From Leptospira sp. (GTDB taxonomy: Bacteria > Spirochaetota > Leptospiria > Leptospirales > Leptospiraceae): a stretch of 64,000 bases of DNA. The stretch is taken from assembly GCA_016742255.1 (NCBI GenBank), contig JACVCB010000016.1:23218-87217 (forward strand), written 5' to 3'. Both the position numbers and the translations under genes were made by a program. Of the stretch, positions 57,665-64,000 are shown piece after piece (position 1 is the stretch's first letter; every line of letters begins with the position of its first letter). The notes beneath the pieces were generated by a model that saw only the letters and a list, made by a program, of their open reading frames with translations, did no database searches and had not been told where the DNA came from.

Positions 57665-58477
57665 TTATGCATAGTGCAATAAATCTTTGCCGACTTTCCT
57701 AAGTTCATGTTTTCCTTGTGACAAATGATTGCGAACTGCCTTTCTTGTGATTCCAAGCCATTTGGCAATCTCCCTTTCTGAAAAAAAACTACGATCAAAG
57801 GCTCTTGTCCTACGTAACATCCAAATTTTTTTCTGTTTCCCATACCAATCCCGTCGCTTCGGGTCAGTCGTTTCATATAATTTTCTTGTATAACGTGTGA
57901 TCATAGAAGTGAGTCGTAATACCAATTGCCGATGTAAATTTCGCCTTTCTTCCCATTCTGAAAAAAATAAATTCTCATCCAATTGGTTCTCCTTCAATTT
58001 CCATATGAGGAATTGTTTAAGATTTTGTTTCATGGGTAAATCGAATTGTAAGGAAAGGACTAATGCCGTAAAGATAGGGAGTTTTTCTAGATTTGATTTT
58101 AGAATTTCGACTTTTTCCTCCATAGGATCTTCCTCATTGGCTGGGGTGGAGTAATTCCAAAGTTGTAAATACAATTCCCCTGATTCGGGAATTTCTGAAT
58201 TGCGAAATCGATTTCGGTATTGGTTGAAGATATAAGTGACAAAAAAACCCAAAACATGAGTGAGTTGGTATTTTAAACTCAAAATCCACATTTTAGAAAA
58301 TACTTCTAAAATGGTAACAACCATTTCAGAACTTTCATCTTCTGATATGTTTCTTTTTTTTGCCAATCGATCAACCATCCAAATTGGCAAATATTCTCTT
58401 ACAAGTCCAAGATCGTTTGTGATCCTTGCTTGGCTGATCATCGGTAAAATTTTTTCATCTAATATCTTTGGTAACAT
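57665..58477 (-). CDS. Divergent sigma-factor-like DNA-binding protein
   Basis: 270 residues from ATG 58477 (TTG 58495 is also in frame). The C-terminal 40 residues contain a region-4-like helix-turn-helix (SEREIAKWLGITRKAVRNHLSQGKHELRKVGKDLL), preceded by KLPIFTALVLSLQFDLPM, the place where sigma factors have LPxxxRxVxxL. The N-terminal half is helical, with a YIFNQYRNRFR stretch that is a weak match to sigma region 2. It stands 63 bp upstream of STAS, so it may control or be controlled by that pathway. Alternatively a general HTH regulator. No family name is certain. Confidence 0.65.
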   Translation of the reverse strand: MLPKILDEKILPMISQARITNDLGLVREYLPIWMVDRLAKKRNISEDESSEMVVTILEVFSKMWILSLKYQLTHVLGFFVTYIFNQYRNRFRNSEIPESGELYLQLWNYSTPANEEDPMEEKVEILKSNLEKLPIFTALVLSLQFDLPMKQNLKQFLIWKLKENQLDENLFFSEWEERRNLHRQLVLRLTSMITRYTRKLYETTDPKRRDWYGKQKKIWMLRRTRAFDRSFFSEREIAKWLGITRKAVRNHLSQGKHELRKVGKDLLHYA

Positions 58478-58572
58478 AGCCAAAGTTTTTACCAAAACAC
58501 AAAACCATTGAATACTACAATTTGATAGTTAACGTTCGTTACAATAAATTAGAATGAAAATTAGATGTTAAA

Positions 58573-59946
58573 TTATGAACTTTTTAATTTAATTTTTTTG
58601 TACATTAAAATCGAAACAGAGAGGGAAACATGGATTAAGTTAAAAAATACAAATGGTAAAAAACTCACTACGGAAACACCGAGTGAGGACGCCATAAACG
58701 CCCCACAACTATTCCATGGAATTAGGGGAGATGTAATGGTTCCTGAGTCTTCTAGCGCCCTTGAAATGTCTTTTTCAGGTATTTGTTTTTCAACCGCAAG
58801 CGTTCGGAATGCACGGGCAGGAATCACAAGGGAAAGATACTGGTCTGCTGTCATCAAATTCAATAAAAACGAAACACCCATCGTTGATAATAGAATATCA
58901 TATTGGTTTTTTACCCATTGTTTGATTTGCATTAGAATTTCATTTAGATATCCATAACCTTCTACCACCGCCCCAAACCAAACTGCACTTAGGATCAAAA
59001 TTTCAGTGGGCAATATCGAAACAATTCCCCCACCACTCAAAAATTGATCCCAAGTGAGATTCCCAGTTTGAGATTTGTATCCCAAAACAAGAGAACGAAT
59101 CATATCAAACGAAATCCCAGATTGTAAGATGGGAAACAAAAATGCAGAACCAATCCCAAGTAAAAAAGAAACTCGCACAGGTAAATGAAACAAGGAAGAA
59201 CCAAATACGAGGAAAACAGGGATTAATTTCCAATATACGATTTTATTTTGCAGTAACTGTGACAAACCAATCTCGGAAGGGAAGACTGTTTCTCGGGATG
59301 GAACCCAAACAAATAAATTCAAAAGATAAAAACAAAAAACTGCCACGAAAAAACTCATACATGTGGTTTTTAACATATGTCGTATATGAGTCCAAATCGG
59401 AACGTGAGTTAAACTGGAAGCCAAATTTGTTGTGTCGGACAAAGGAGACAGTTTATCACCAAAATAACACCCGCTAACAATCGCTCCTGCTGACATCACA
59501 TCAGGGAAACCCCATATTTTGGAAACACCCATCAGTGCGACACCTAACGTCCCTGCTGTTGTCCAAGAGGAACCAGAAACCATAGAAGCAATGGCAGAGA
59601 CAATGGCAACAGATGGTAAAAATAATTTTGGTTCAATGAGAATTGTTCCAATTTGCATCATAGTGAGTAACACACCTGAATATGCCCAGGAAGCGATGAG
59701 TAACCCAACTAAAAATAAAATCTCCATTGCAGGGAATACAGAGAATAAATTTTTGCGAAAGGCTGAGCGTAAAAAAACAAATTTATGATGGAACCGTTGT
59801 AAATACGCAAGGCTACCAGCAAGGCATAAAGCCAAAGGATGAGGGTATGCTACTACCCACACATACCTAAAAAACAAAATTGATACAATTAAATAAAGTA
59901 TGGGTGTGAGAGAGAAAAATATCGAGTATTTACTTTCCCTCTCCAT
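58573..59946 (-). CDS. Na+/H+ antiporter, NhaC family
   Basis: 457 residues with about eleven hydrophobic segments. NhaC-type features: MVSGSSWTTAGTLGVALMGV, SAGAIVSGCYFGDKLSPLSDTTNLASSLTHVPIWTHIRHML and, near the end, ALEDSGTITSPLIPWNSCGAFMASSLGV. Exchanges Na+ (or a Na+-linked organic acid, as in malate/lactate variants) for H+. Separated by 10 bp from the upstream Nramp-type gene. The symbol nhaC is likely but substrate variants of this family exist. Confidence 0.88.
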   Translation of the reverse strand: MERESKYSIFFSLTPILYLIVSILFFRYVWVVAYPHPLALCLAGSLAYLQRFHHKFVFLRSAFRKNLFSVFPAMEILFLVGLLIASWAYSGVLLTMMQIGTILIEPKLFLPSVAIVSAIASMVSGSSWTTAGTLGVALMGVSKIWGFPDVMSAGAIVSGCYFGDKLSPLSDTTNLASSLTHVPIWTHIRHMLKTTCMSFFVAVFCFYLLNLFVWVPSRETVFPSEIGLSQLLQNKIVYWKLIPVFLVFGSSLFHLPVRVSFLLGIGSAFLFPILQSGISFDMIRSLVLGYKSQTGNLTWDQFLSGGGIVSILPTEILILSAVWFGAVVEGYGYLNEILMQIKQWVKNQYDILLSTMGVSFLLNLMTADQYLSLVIPARAFRTLAVEKQIPEKDISRALEDSGTITSPLIPWNSCGAFMASSLGVSVVSFLPFVFFNLIHVSLSVSILMYKKIKLKSS

Positions 59947-59956
59947 AGGACTTTAA

Positions 59957-61204
59957 TTAGAAAAAAGTAATATTGATATAATAGATGGAAAATCCAAACA
60001 AAAACAAAATTCCAAACCAAGACAATAAATTCATCCAAGGTTTTGGTCTTTCTTCTTTCGGAATTTCTTTTCCAAACAATATTAAATGATGGATCAAAGC
60101 AAGTATTGGAGCATTCAAAAAAGATACCGTTGTCGCAAAGTCGACCAAACTTTTCATATTGGTTCGAAAGAAAAGTAAGATAAAAATTGAGCCAATACCA
60201 ACGAGTAAAATCCAATACCAATACAATTTTTCTGTAGAAAACTTTTGTAAGGTTGGAAACAATCGCCTGCTCGCATTAGAAACAACACGTGGATATGCAT
60301 CAAAACATGTTAAGGTTGTTGAAAACATGGTGAAAAAAGCTGCAACTAAGATAATGGGATATGACCAAGACCCAATAGCGGTGGTATAAAGTTTAACCAG
60401 TTCGGAAGCAAAACTTACTGCTTGCGAAGAAAATTCCATACCTGTATTGTACATCATATTGGAACCAAGAGCCAAAAAACAAACAGCAAGAAGTGTAGTT
60501 CCAATATAACCAATGTTAAAATCTATCATGGCATATTTCATGGGAGGTAATTTCCCATCGGGAGTTTTTTTAGCAAGTGTCCAATCGGATTGCCATACCG
60601 CTGCTTCAATCGGAATCGGCATCCAACCCATAAGTGCAATTAAGAAGGCAACATCTGCCAAGTTTCCCAACGAAAACGATTTCCCTTCTGTTGTCTGTTT
60701 TGGGATGTGAGCATAAAAAGATAATACCATAGCGACTATCGTTGCCACTGTGAGGAGCACAACAATCCATTTCATTAGTCCATCCAAAGCTTGGAATTTA
60801 CCAATGGCCAATAGTAAAAAACAAAATGTTAATATGATCGCACATAACATCCATGGTTCCATTGTTAAACCAAGTAAGTTAGAAAATAAACCTGATGTTA
60901 CCAATGTCACTGTTGCGACGATGATACACATCGTTCCGACGGAGATTAGGAAAAAAATCCAAATCGGCAATCTTCCTAAAGATTCATATCCATCTAACAA
61001 TGATTTTCCGGTAACGATCGTATATTTTGTTCCCACTACAAAAAAGGGATACTTGATAAAATTGGCAAAAATTACGACCGCGAGCAATCCATACCCATAT
61101 ACAGCTCCAGCTCGAGTGGATTGGACCAAATGGGATACACCCACTGCTGCACCAGCATACAATAAACCAGGACCAAGATAGGCTAAAAAAGGAAATCGTC
61201 TCAT
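59957..61204 (-). CDS. Nramp-superfamily transporter of atypical type
   Basis: 415 residues from ATG 61204 (TTG 61213 is also possible), about eleven transmembrane helices, opening LAYLGPGLLYAGAAVGVSHLVQSTRAGA. This fits the Nramp superfamily but lacks the DPGN motif in TM1 (here VGVSHLVQ) and the MPH motif in TM6 (here MGWMPIPIEAAVW), which bind Mn2+/Fe2+ in classical Nramp. A different substrate is therefore likely. It precedes the NhaC gene by 10 bp and follows a hybrid kinase gene by 38 bp. Confidence 0.85.
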   Translation of the reverse strand: MRRFPFLAYLGPGLLYAGAAVGVSHLVQSTRAGAVYGYGLLAVVIFANFIKYPFFVVGTKYTIVTGKSLLDGYESLGRLPIWIFFLISVGTMCIIVATVTLVTSGLFSNLLGLTMEPWMLCAIILTFCFLLLAIGKFQALDGLMKWIVVLLTVATIVAMVLSFYAHIPKQTTEGKSFSLGNLADVAFLIALMGWMPIPIEAAVWQSDWTLAKKTPDGKLPPMKYAMIDFNIGYIGTTLLAVCFLALGSNMMYNTGMEFSSQAVSFASELVKLYTTAIGSWSYPIILVAAFFTMFSTTLTCFDAYPRVVSNASRRLFPTLQKFSTEKLYWYWILLVGIGSIFILLFFRTNMKSLVDFATTVSFLNAPILALIHHLILFGKEIPKEERPKPWMNLLSWFGILFLFGFSIYYINITFF

Positions 61205-61242
61205 TTTGGACAAAATGACGAAGTAAGAAAGATTTTGCTACT

Positions 61243-63210
61243 CTATTCGAGTTTAGCTGGATTCAAATAATGGTATAAGACTTGGTTCAGTGCCAAAATA
61301 TCAATCGGTTTGGTCAAAAAATGATCCATACCTACATCAAAACATTTTTTACGTTCCTCGTAGAGGGCACCAGCGGTCAAAGCAATGATTGGGATTTGTT
61401 TGTTAGATATGTCATTTCGAATGATAGTCGCCGCTTCCAATCCATCCATTTCTGGCATCTGCACATCCATAAAAATCATTTCTGGTTTGTTTGCACTGAC
61501 CATTCGAACTGCATCAATCCCATTTTCAGCTACCAACAAATTTGCATTTGGAATGTATTTCAATATCATTCGTTTTAAAAGGTCTCGGTTCATCATATTG
61601 TCTTCAGCAATGAGGATACTTGGAGTCACTTCTAAAAGTTTAGATTGGTTTATATTTTCCCAAATTTCCCTCTGGAAGTTTTCATTCTTTTCATCAGTGA
61701 CAATTGCATTTTTTAATATGAGAGTTTCGATGGAAAAACGAAACTCTGTTCCCTTTCCCTCTACAGAAGAAAATTCAATCTCACCACCCATGAGATCGAG
61801 TAGAGATTTTGTGATACGAAGACCAAGGCCAGTGCCTCCAAAACGACGTGTGGAATTGGATTCTCCTTGCCAAAACGATTGGAAAATTTTGGTTTTGTGT
61901 GATTCTGGGATTCCAATTCCTGTATCTTGAATGGAAAACTTAAGCTTCATTTTCTCATTCCCAACTAACTCTGGCTCAATCTTGAGTGTTACACTTCCCT
62001 TTTCGGTAAACTTAACTGCATTTCCAAGTAGGTTAATTAATATTTGCCTAAGCCTAGTTGCATCTATAACAATCCATTCTGGAAGTTGATCCTTTTCTAT
62101 AAATTCCAATTGGATGTTTTTTTCTTTTGCTTTCCAATGGAGAACACCAAGTGAATCTTTTATGATGTGCTTCAAATTTGAAACAGTTTCATTTAGCACT
62201 AGTTTCCCAGCTTCAATTTTAGAGATATCTAATATATCATTAATAATACCTAACAATCCATGTGCGCTACTGATTGCATTTTTTACATATTCTTTTTGAT
62301 CTGCATCTAATTTCGTTGTCATGAGTAATTCATTAAAACCGATCACTCCATTTAAAGGAGTTCGAATTTCGTGACTCATATTGGCTACAAAATCTGACTT
62401 TGCTTGGTTTGCACGTTCCGCATCTTTTTTTGCCTGCAATAAATGTAATTCGGCATTTTTGCGATCTGTAATATCATTGAAGTGAACTACAAAATATAGT
62501 GGTGAACCATTCCGATCTCTAACAAGTGAATTTGAAATTTCTATCCATAAAACTTGATTGGATTTTGAGATGTAGCGTTTTTCATAAACGACATCCACAT
62601 TTTTTCCTTTGAGTGCTGATTCACGGTATTGGTAAAAAATATTCTGGTCTTCTTTATAGGCAAAATCTTTGGAAGCTCTGCCTAATAGTTCCGTTTCATT
62701 GTAACCCAACATGAGTTGGAGTTTTTTATTCACACGTAAAAACTTTCCATCTAAGTCGAGAAGGCAAACTCCAACTCCCGCATTTTCAAAACTCATGCGA
62801 AATCGTTCTTCACTTTCCGCTAGTTCTTCTTGGATTTTATTTTGTTCAGTAATATCTCTGTTGATGGCAATGACACCGATGGTAGCTCCATCTTTGTCTT
62901 TCAAAAAACTAACAGCAGAACGTATTTTTAATGTGGAACCATTTTTAGCAGACTGAAAAACTTCGCCTTGCCAGATCCCTGTTGACTTGAGTTCTGAAAT
63001 GCTCGTTTCCCTGTCACCTTCCAACATAATTGTATGGAGGATATCATTTGTAGATTTACCAAGGACTTCTTCTACTTTGTAGCCATAAATCCTTTCTGCA
63101 GCAAGGTTCCAACTGGTGATTTGAAAATGTAAATCTGTTACGATAACAGCATCATAAAAGTATTGAAGGATGAGTGAAGAATAAGCTTCCTTCGGAATGT
63201 TATGATCCAT
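61243..63210 (-). CDS. Hybrid sensor histidine kinase (PAS-PAS-HisKA-HATPase-REC)
   Basis: 655 residues, no membrane segment, so cytoplasmic. PAS1 (about 15-125, VIAINRDITEQNKIQEEL at its end), PAS2 (about 130-250, FVVHFNDITDRKNAEL), HisKA with His280 (SHEIRTPLNGVIGF), HATPase (LINLLGNAVKFTEKGS, DTGIGIPESHKTKIF, GGTGLGLRI), and C-terminal receiver with Asp582 (FMDVQMPEMDG) and KPID lysine. The phosphorelay target (an Hpt or regulator) is not nearby. A weak TTGCAC/TATAAA-like stretch lies upstream; its promoter is unclear. Confidence 0.94.
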   Translation of the reverse strand: MDHNIPKEAYSSLILQYFYDAVIVTDLHFQITSWNLAAERIYGYKVEEVLGKSTNDILHTIMLEGDRETSISELKSTGIWQGEVFQSAKNGSTLKIRSAVSFLKDKDGATIGVIAINRDITEQNKIQEELAESEERFRMSFENAGVGVCLLDLDGKFLRVNKKLQLMLGYNETELLGRASKDFAYKEDQNIFYQYRESALKGKNVDVVYEKRYISKSNQVLWIEISNSLVRDRNGSPLYFVVHFNDITDRKNAELHLLQAKKDAERANQAKSDFVANMSHEIRTPLNGVIGFNELLMTTKLDADQKEYVKNAISSAHGLLGIINDILDISKIEAGKLVLNETVSNLKHIIKDSLGVLHWKAKEKNIQLEFIEKDQLPEWIVIDATRLRQILINLLGNAVKFTEKGSVTLKIEPELVGNEKMKLKFSIQDTGIGIPESHKTKIFQSFWQGESNSTRRFGGTGLGLRITKSLLDLMGGEIEFSSVEGKGTEFRFSIETLILKNAIVTDEKNENFQREIWENINQSKLLEVTPSILIAEDNMMNRDLLKRMILKYIPNANLLVAENGIDAVRMVSANKPEMIFMDVQMPEMDGLEAATIIRNDISNKQIPIIALTAGALYEERKKCFDVGMDHFLTKPIDILALNQVLYHYLNPAKLE

Positions 63211-63435
63211 TGTAGATCAATATCGGGGAGTTTTTTATAAAAGTGCAAGCGATTCCTTAAAAATCTCTTCATTCAAGAAAAAACAATTTGTTTCCCTTAC
63301 AAATTAGTAGGAATCCCTATCGAAAATGGGATCTAGTTGGTGATTCAGATTTGCACCGATCCATCCAAAAATCAACTTTATATCAAAACTTCACTTACCT
63401 ACGAATAATCCTTCCTTAGGAAACAATTAGATATG
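63211..63435. other. Gene-free region before the repeat array
   Basis: 225 bp upstream of the hybrid kinase and before the tandem repeat. AT-rich with no convincing ORF or hairpin. It must contain the kinase promoter (reading left), but no strong -35/-10 pair was found. Confidence 0.5.
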
Positions 63436-63463
63436 CTCAATGGATTTATATTCGTACATAAAA

Positions 63464-63488
63464 AAAGCCAACTTCGCAAGTCAGCTTT
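63464..63488 (-). terminator. Hairpin A, unit 1 (minus-strand terminator)
   Basis: Reading the minus strand, an 11-bp stem AAAGCTGACTT/AAGTTGGCTTT with loop GCG is followed by a T tract. Two pairs are G-U wobbles in minus-strand RNA but A-C mismatches in plus-strand RNA, which points to minus-strand transcription. Confidence 0.75.
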
Positions 63489-63535
63489 TCATTATCTACA
63501 ATCCATTCAGAATCCACCTGGCAACAATGCCGGAG

Positions 63536-63566
63536 AAAAAAGAGCAAGACACCTTGCTCTTTTTTT
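63536..63566 (-). terminator. Hairpin B, unit 1
   Basis: AGAGCAAG/CTTGCTCT stem extended by A-T pairs, loop ACAC (GTGT on the minus strand), with A and T runs on both sides, so a bidirectional rho-independent terminator by shape. Assigned to minus because of its neighbours; it follows GTCGCTGCCTC on that strand. Confidence 0.75.
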
Positions 63567-63634
63567 GAGGCAGCGACCTCTACTCGCGAGTCGCGGACGG
63601 CAGCCGGCTCACACAGAACCCTAAAAATAAAAAA

Positions 63635-63656
63635 AGCGCTCACTTTCGTGAACGCT
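63635..63656 (-). terminator. Hairpin C, unit 1
   Basis: Minus strand: AGCGTTCAC/GTGAGCGCT with a GAAA (GNRA) tetraloop followed by T7 (running to 63629). One pair is a G-U wobble only on the minus strand. A textbook terminator of a minus-strand transcript ending near 63629. Confidence 0.8.
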
Positions 63657-63680
63657 CTATCTTACGTTATGAGTGCTAAC

Positions 63681-63770
63681 AGAGGCAACGTCCTACTTCC
63701 ACCCCCACTCGCTAGTCCGCATCCGCGGGCGAAGAGCCCTGAGCCTTGCTCAAGTAACAGTATCGCCACC
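63681..63770 (-). ncRNA. Possible structured RNA with 5S-like 3' end
   Basis: Minus strand, 25-30 bp before terminator C: GGCGATACTG, a GC-rich stem-loop region, then GTGGAAGTAGGACGTTGCC. This order (CGAT-ACTG ... AGTAGGACGTTGCC) resembles the 3' half of 5S rRNA, but the 5' half (CCGAACNCNGNAGTTAAG type) and a closing helix I partner for CGTTGCCTC are not found upstream. The middle is about 40 nt longer than in a normal 5S. Listed as an unknown RNA, not as 5S. Confidence 0.3.
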
Positions 63771-63894
63771 CTATTTTTCCTGTGGAAAAATCCTAGCAGG
63801 CTTCGGCTTCTTATGGAAGCCTCACCCATTTCGCGAACAAACCTTTCCTATTTACTATTGGGTTCACTCAATGGATTTTGATTCGTACATAAAA

Positions 63895-63920
63895 AAAGCC
63901 AACCTCGTAAGTCAGCCTTT
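63895..63920 (-). terminator. Hairpin A, unit 2
   Basis: Second copy of hairpin A. Substitutions at the loop-side base pair (now U-G) and loop keep the stem on the minus strand with one bulge; the plus-strand stem is broken further. Confidence 0.65.
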
Positions 63921-63967
63921 CCTCTATCTACAATCCAATCAGAATCCACCCGGCAACAATGCCGGAA

Positions 63968-63997
63968 AAAATAGAGCAAGACACCTTGCTCTATTTT
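63968..63997 (-). terminator. Hairpin B, unit 2
   Basis: Second copy of hairpin B. Relative to unit 1 the pair 63540/63561 (A-T) has become 63972/63993 (T-A): a compensatory double change that preserves the stem. Confidence 0.75.
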
Positions 63998-64000
63998 TGA

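Larger units (their letters stand above)
63436..63867. repeat. 432-bp direct repeat, unit 1
   Basis: The sequence from TCAATGG at 63436 recurs at 63868 with 432-bp offset and high but imperfect identity over the visible 133 bp. The unit has no convincing protein gene; short open frames here are in the wrong context. It contains three hairpins (63464-63488, 63536-63566, 63635-63656) and further stem-loops at 63774-63790 (TTTTTCC/GGAAAAA) and 63805-63821 (GGCTTC/GAAGCC). The composition is locally more GC-rich (63565-63610, 63700-63770) than the flanks, as for structured RNA. Confidence 0.85.
63868..64000. repeat. 432-bp direct repeat, unit 2 (cut by window end)
   Basis: The second copy starts TCAATGG at 63868 and matches unit 1 to the window end, with about a dozen substitutions. 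Several are in hairpin arms and keep pairing on the minus strand. The array may continue beyond 64000. Confidence 0.85.

Noticed and set aside
63684..63802. Intact 5S rRNA gene on the minus strand
   Set aside because: Only the 3' end resembles 5S. The conserved 5' half and the helix I partner are missing, and the middle is too long.
63433..63881. Two short plus-strand open frames inside the 432-bp repeat
   Set aside because: They run through hairpins and T tracts, lack Shine-Dalgarno sites and have odd composition; structured RNA explains the region better.
63436..64000. Integron cassette array or CRISPR
   Set aside because: No convincing attC pair with simple and core sites, no short regular repeats with unique spacers, and no integrase or cas gene.
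1..64000. tRNA genes or insertion sequences
   Set aside because: Gaps between genes are short and none shows a cloverleaf, transposase or terminal inverted repeats.

Overview
The window is AT-rich chromosomal DNA from a spirochete, almost certainly Leptospira and most likely a saprophytic, L. biflexa-like species. Three things point there. There is a periplasmic-flagellum gene set (FliJ next to the collar protein FlbB; FlhF, FlhG, FliA and FapA in one operon). There are LPS genes (lpxK, Wzm/Wzt-type exporter). There are many lipoproteins with loose spirochetal lipoboxes and many sensor kinases and RsbU/STAS-type regulators. No mobile element, CRISPR array, tRNA or intact rRNA gene was recognised. 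Start codons are often TTG or GTG, and 1-8 bp overlaps between neighbouring genes are common.

Layout. 1-1529 (-): C-terminally cut 7TM sensor histidine kinase. 1612-2861 (+): fliJ-flbB. 2902-10664 (-): a long motility operon, transcribed flhF, flhG, small membrane protein, fliA, fapA, two small or unknown genes, a RemA-like gene and gmk. 10846-12782 (+): split mnmC (mnmD + mnmC2), its end overlapping convergent lpxK-hisE (-). 14234-15055 (+): thioredoxin-TPR protein. 15099-18406 (-): ugd and a Wzt/Wzm polysaccharide ABC exporter. 18464-22634: small and unknown envelope proteins, a HEAT-repeat protein and a receiver protein. 22684-28210 (-): glgP, a DUF192 lipoprotein, enoyl-CoA hydratase, a membrane SpoIIE-type phosphatase and a small exported protein. 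28230-30549 (+): zincin-like lipoprotein and a predicted outer-membrane barrel.

30647-40343 (+) is a chemotaxis operon: mcp, cheW, cheA, cheB, an unusual ATPase-domain protein with a pseudo-receiver, two cheY genes and a membrane PAS histidine kinase. CheA carries five copies of a short EFG(L/I)F-type motif where a P2 domain would normally lie. 40333-44600 (-) holds purM, murI, an aminotransferase and an HtrA protease; 44670-45689 (+) a secreted aminopeptidase-like lipoprotein.

45686-58477 (-) is the most unusual block: a divergent sigma-factor-like protein, a STAS anti-anti-sigma protein, an AsmA-like protein, a small lipoprotein and a 2646-residue lipoprotein. The large lipoprotein has a TolB-like propeller, long TPR arrays and two segments that look like degenerate CHAT protease domains. 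58573-63210 (-) holds an NhaC antiporter, an atypical Nramp-family transporter and a hybrid histidine kinase.

The last 560 bp (63436-64000) are a protein-poor 432-bp direct tandem repeat. Each full unit has three hairpins whose wobble pairs, poly-U tails and one compensatory base-pair change point to terminators of minus-strand RNAs. Two of these are preceded by sequence resembling the 3' end of 5S rRNA. It may be an array of small RNA genes that continues past the window.
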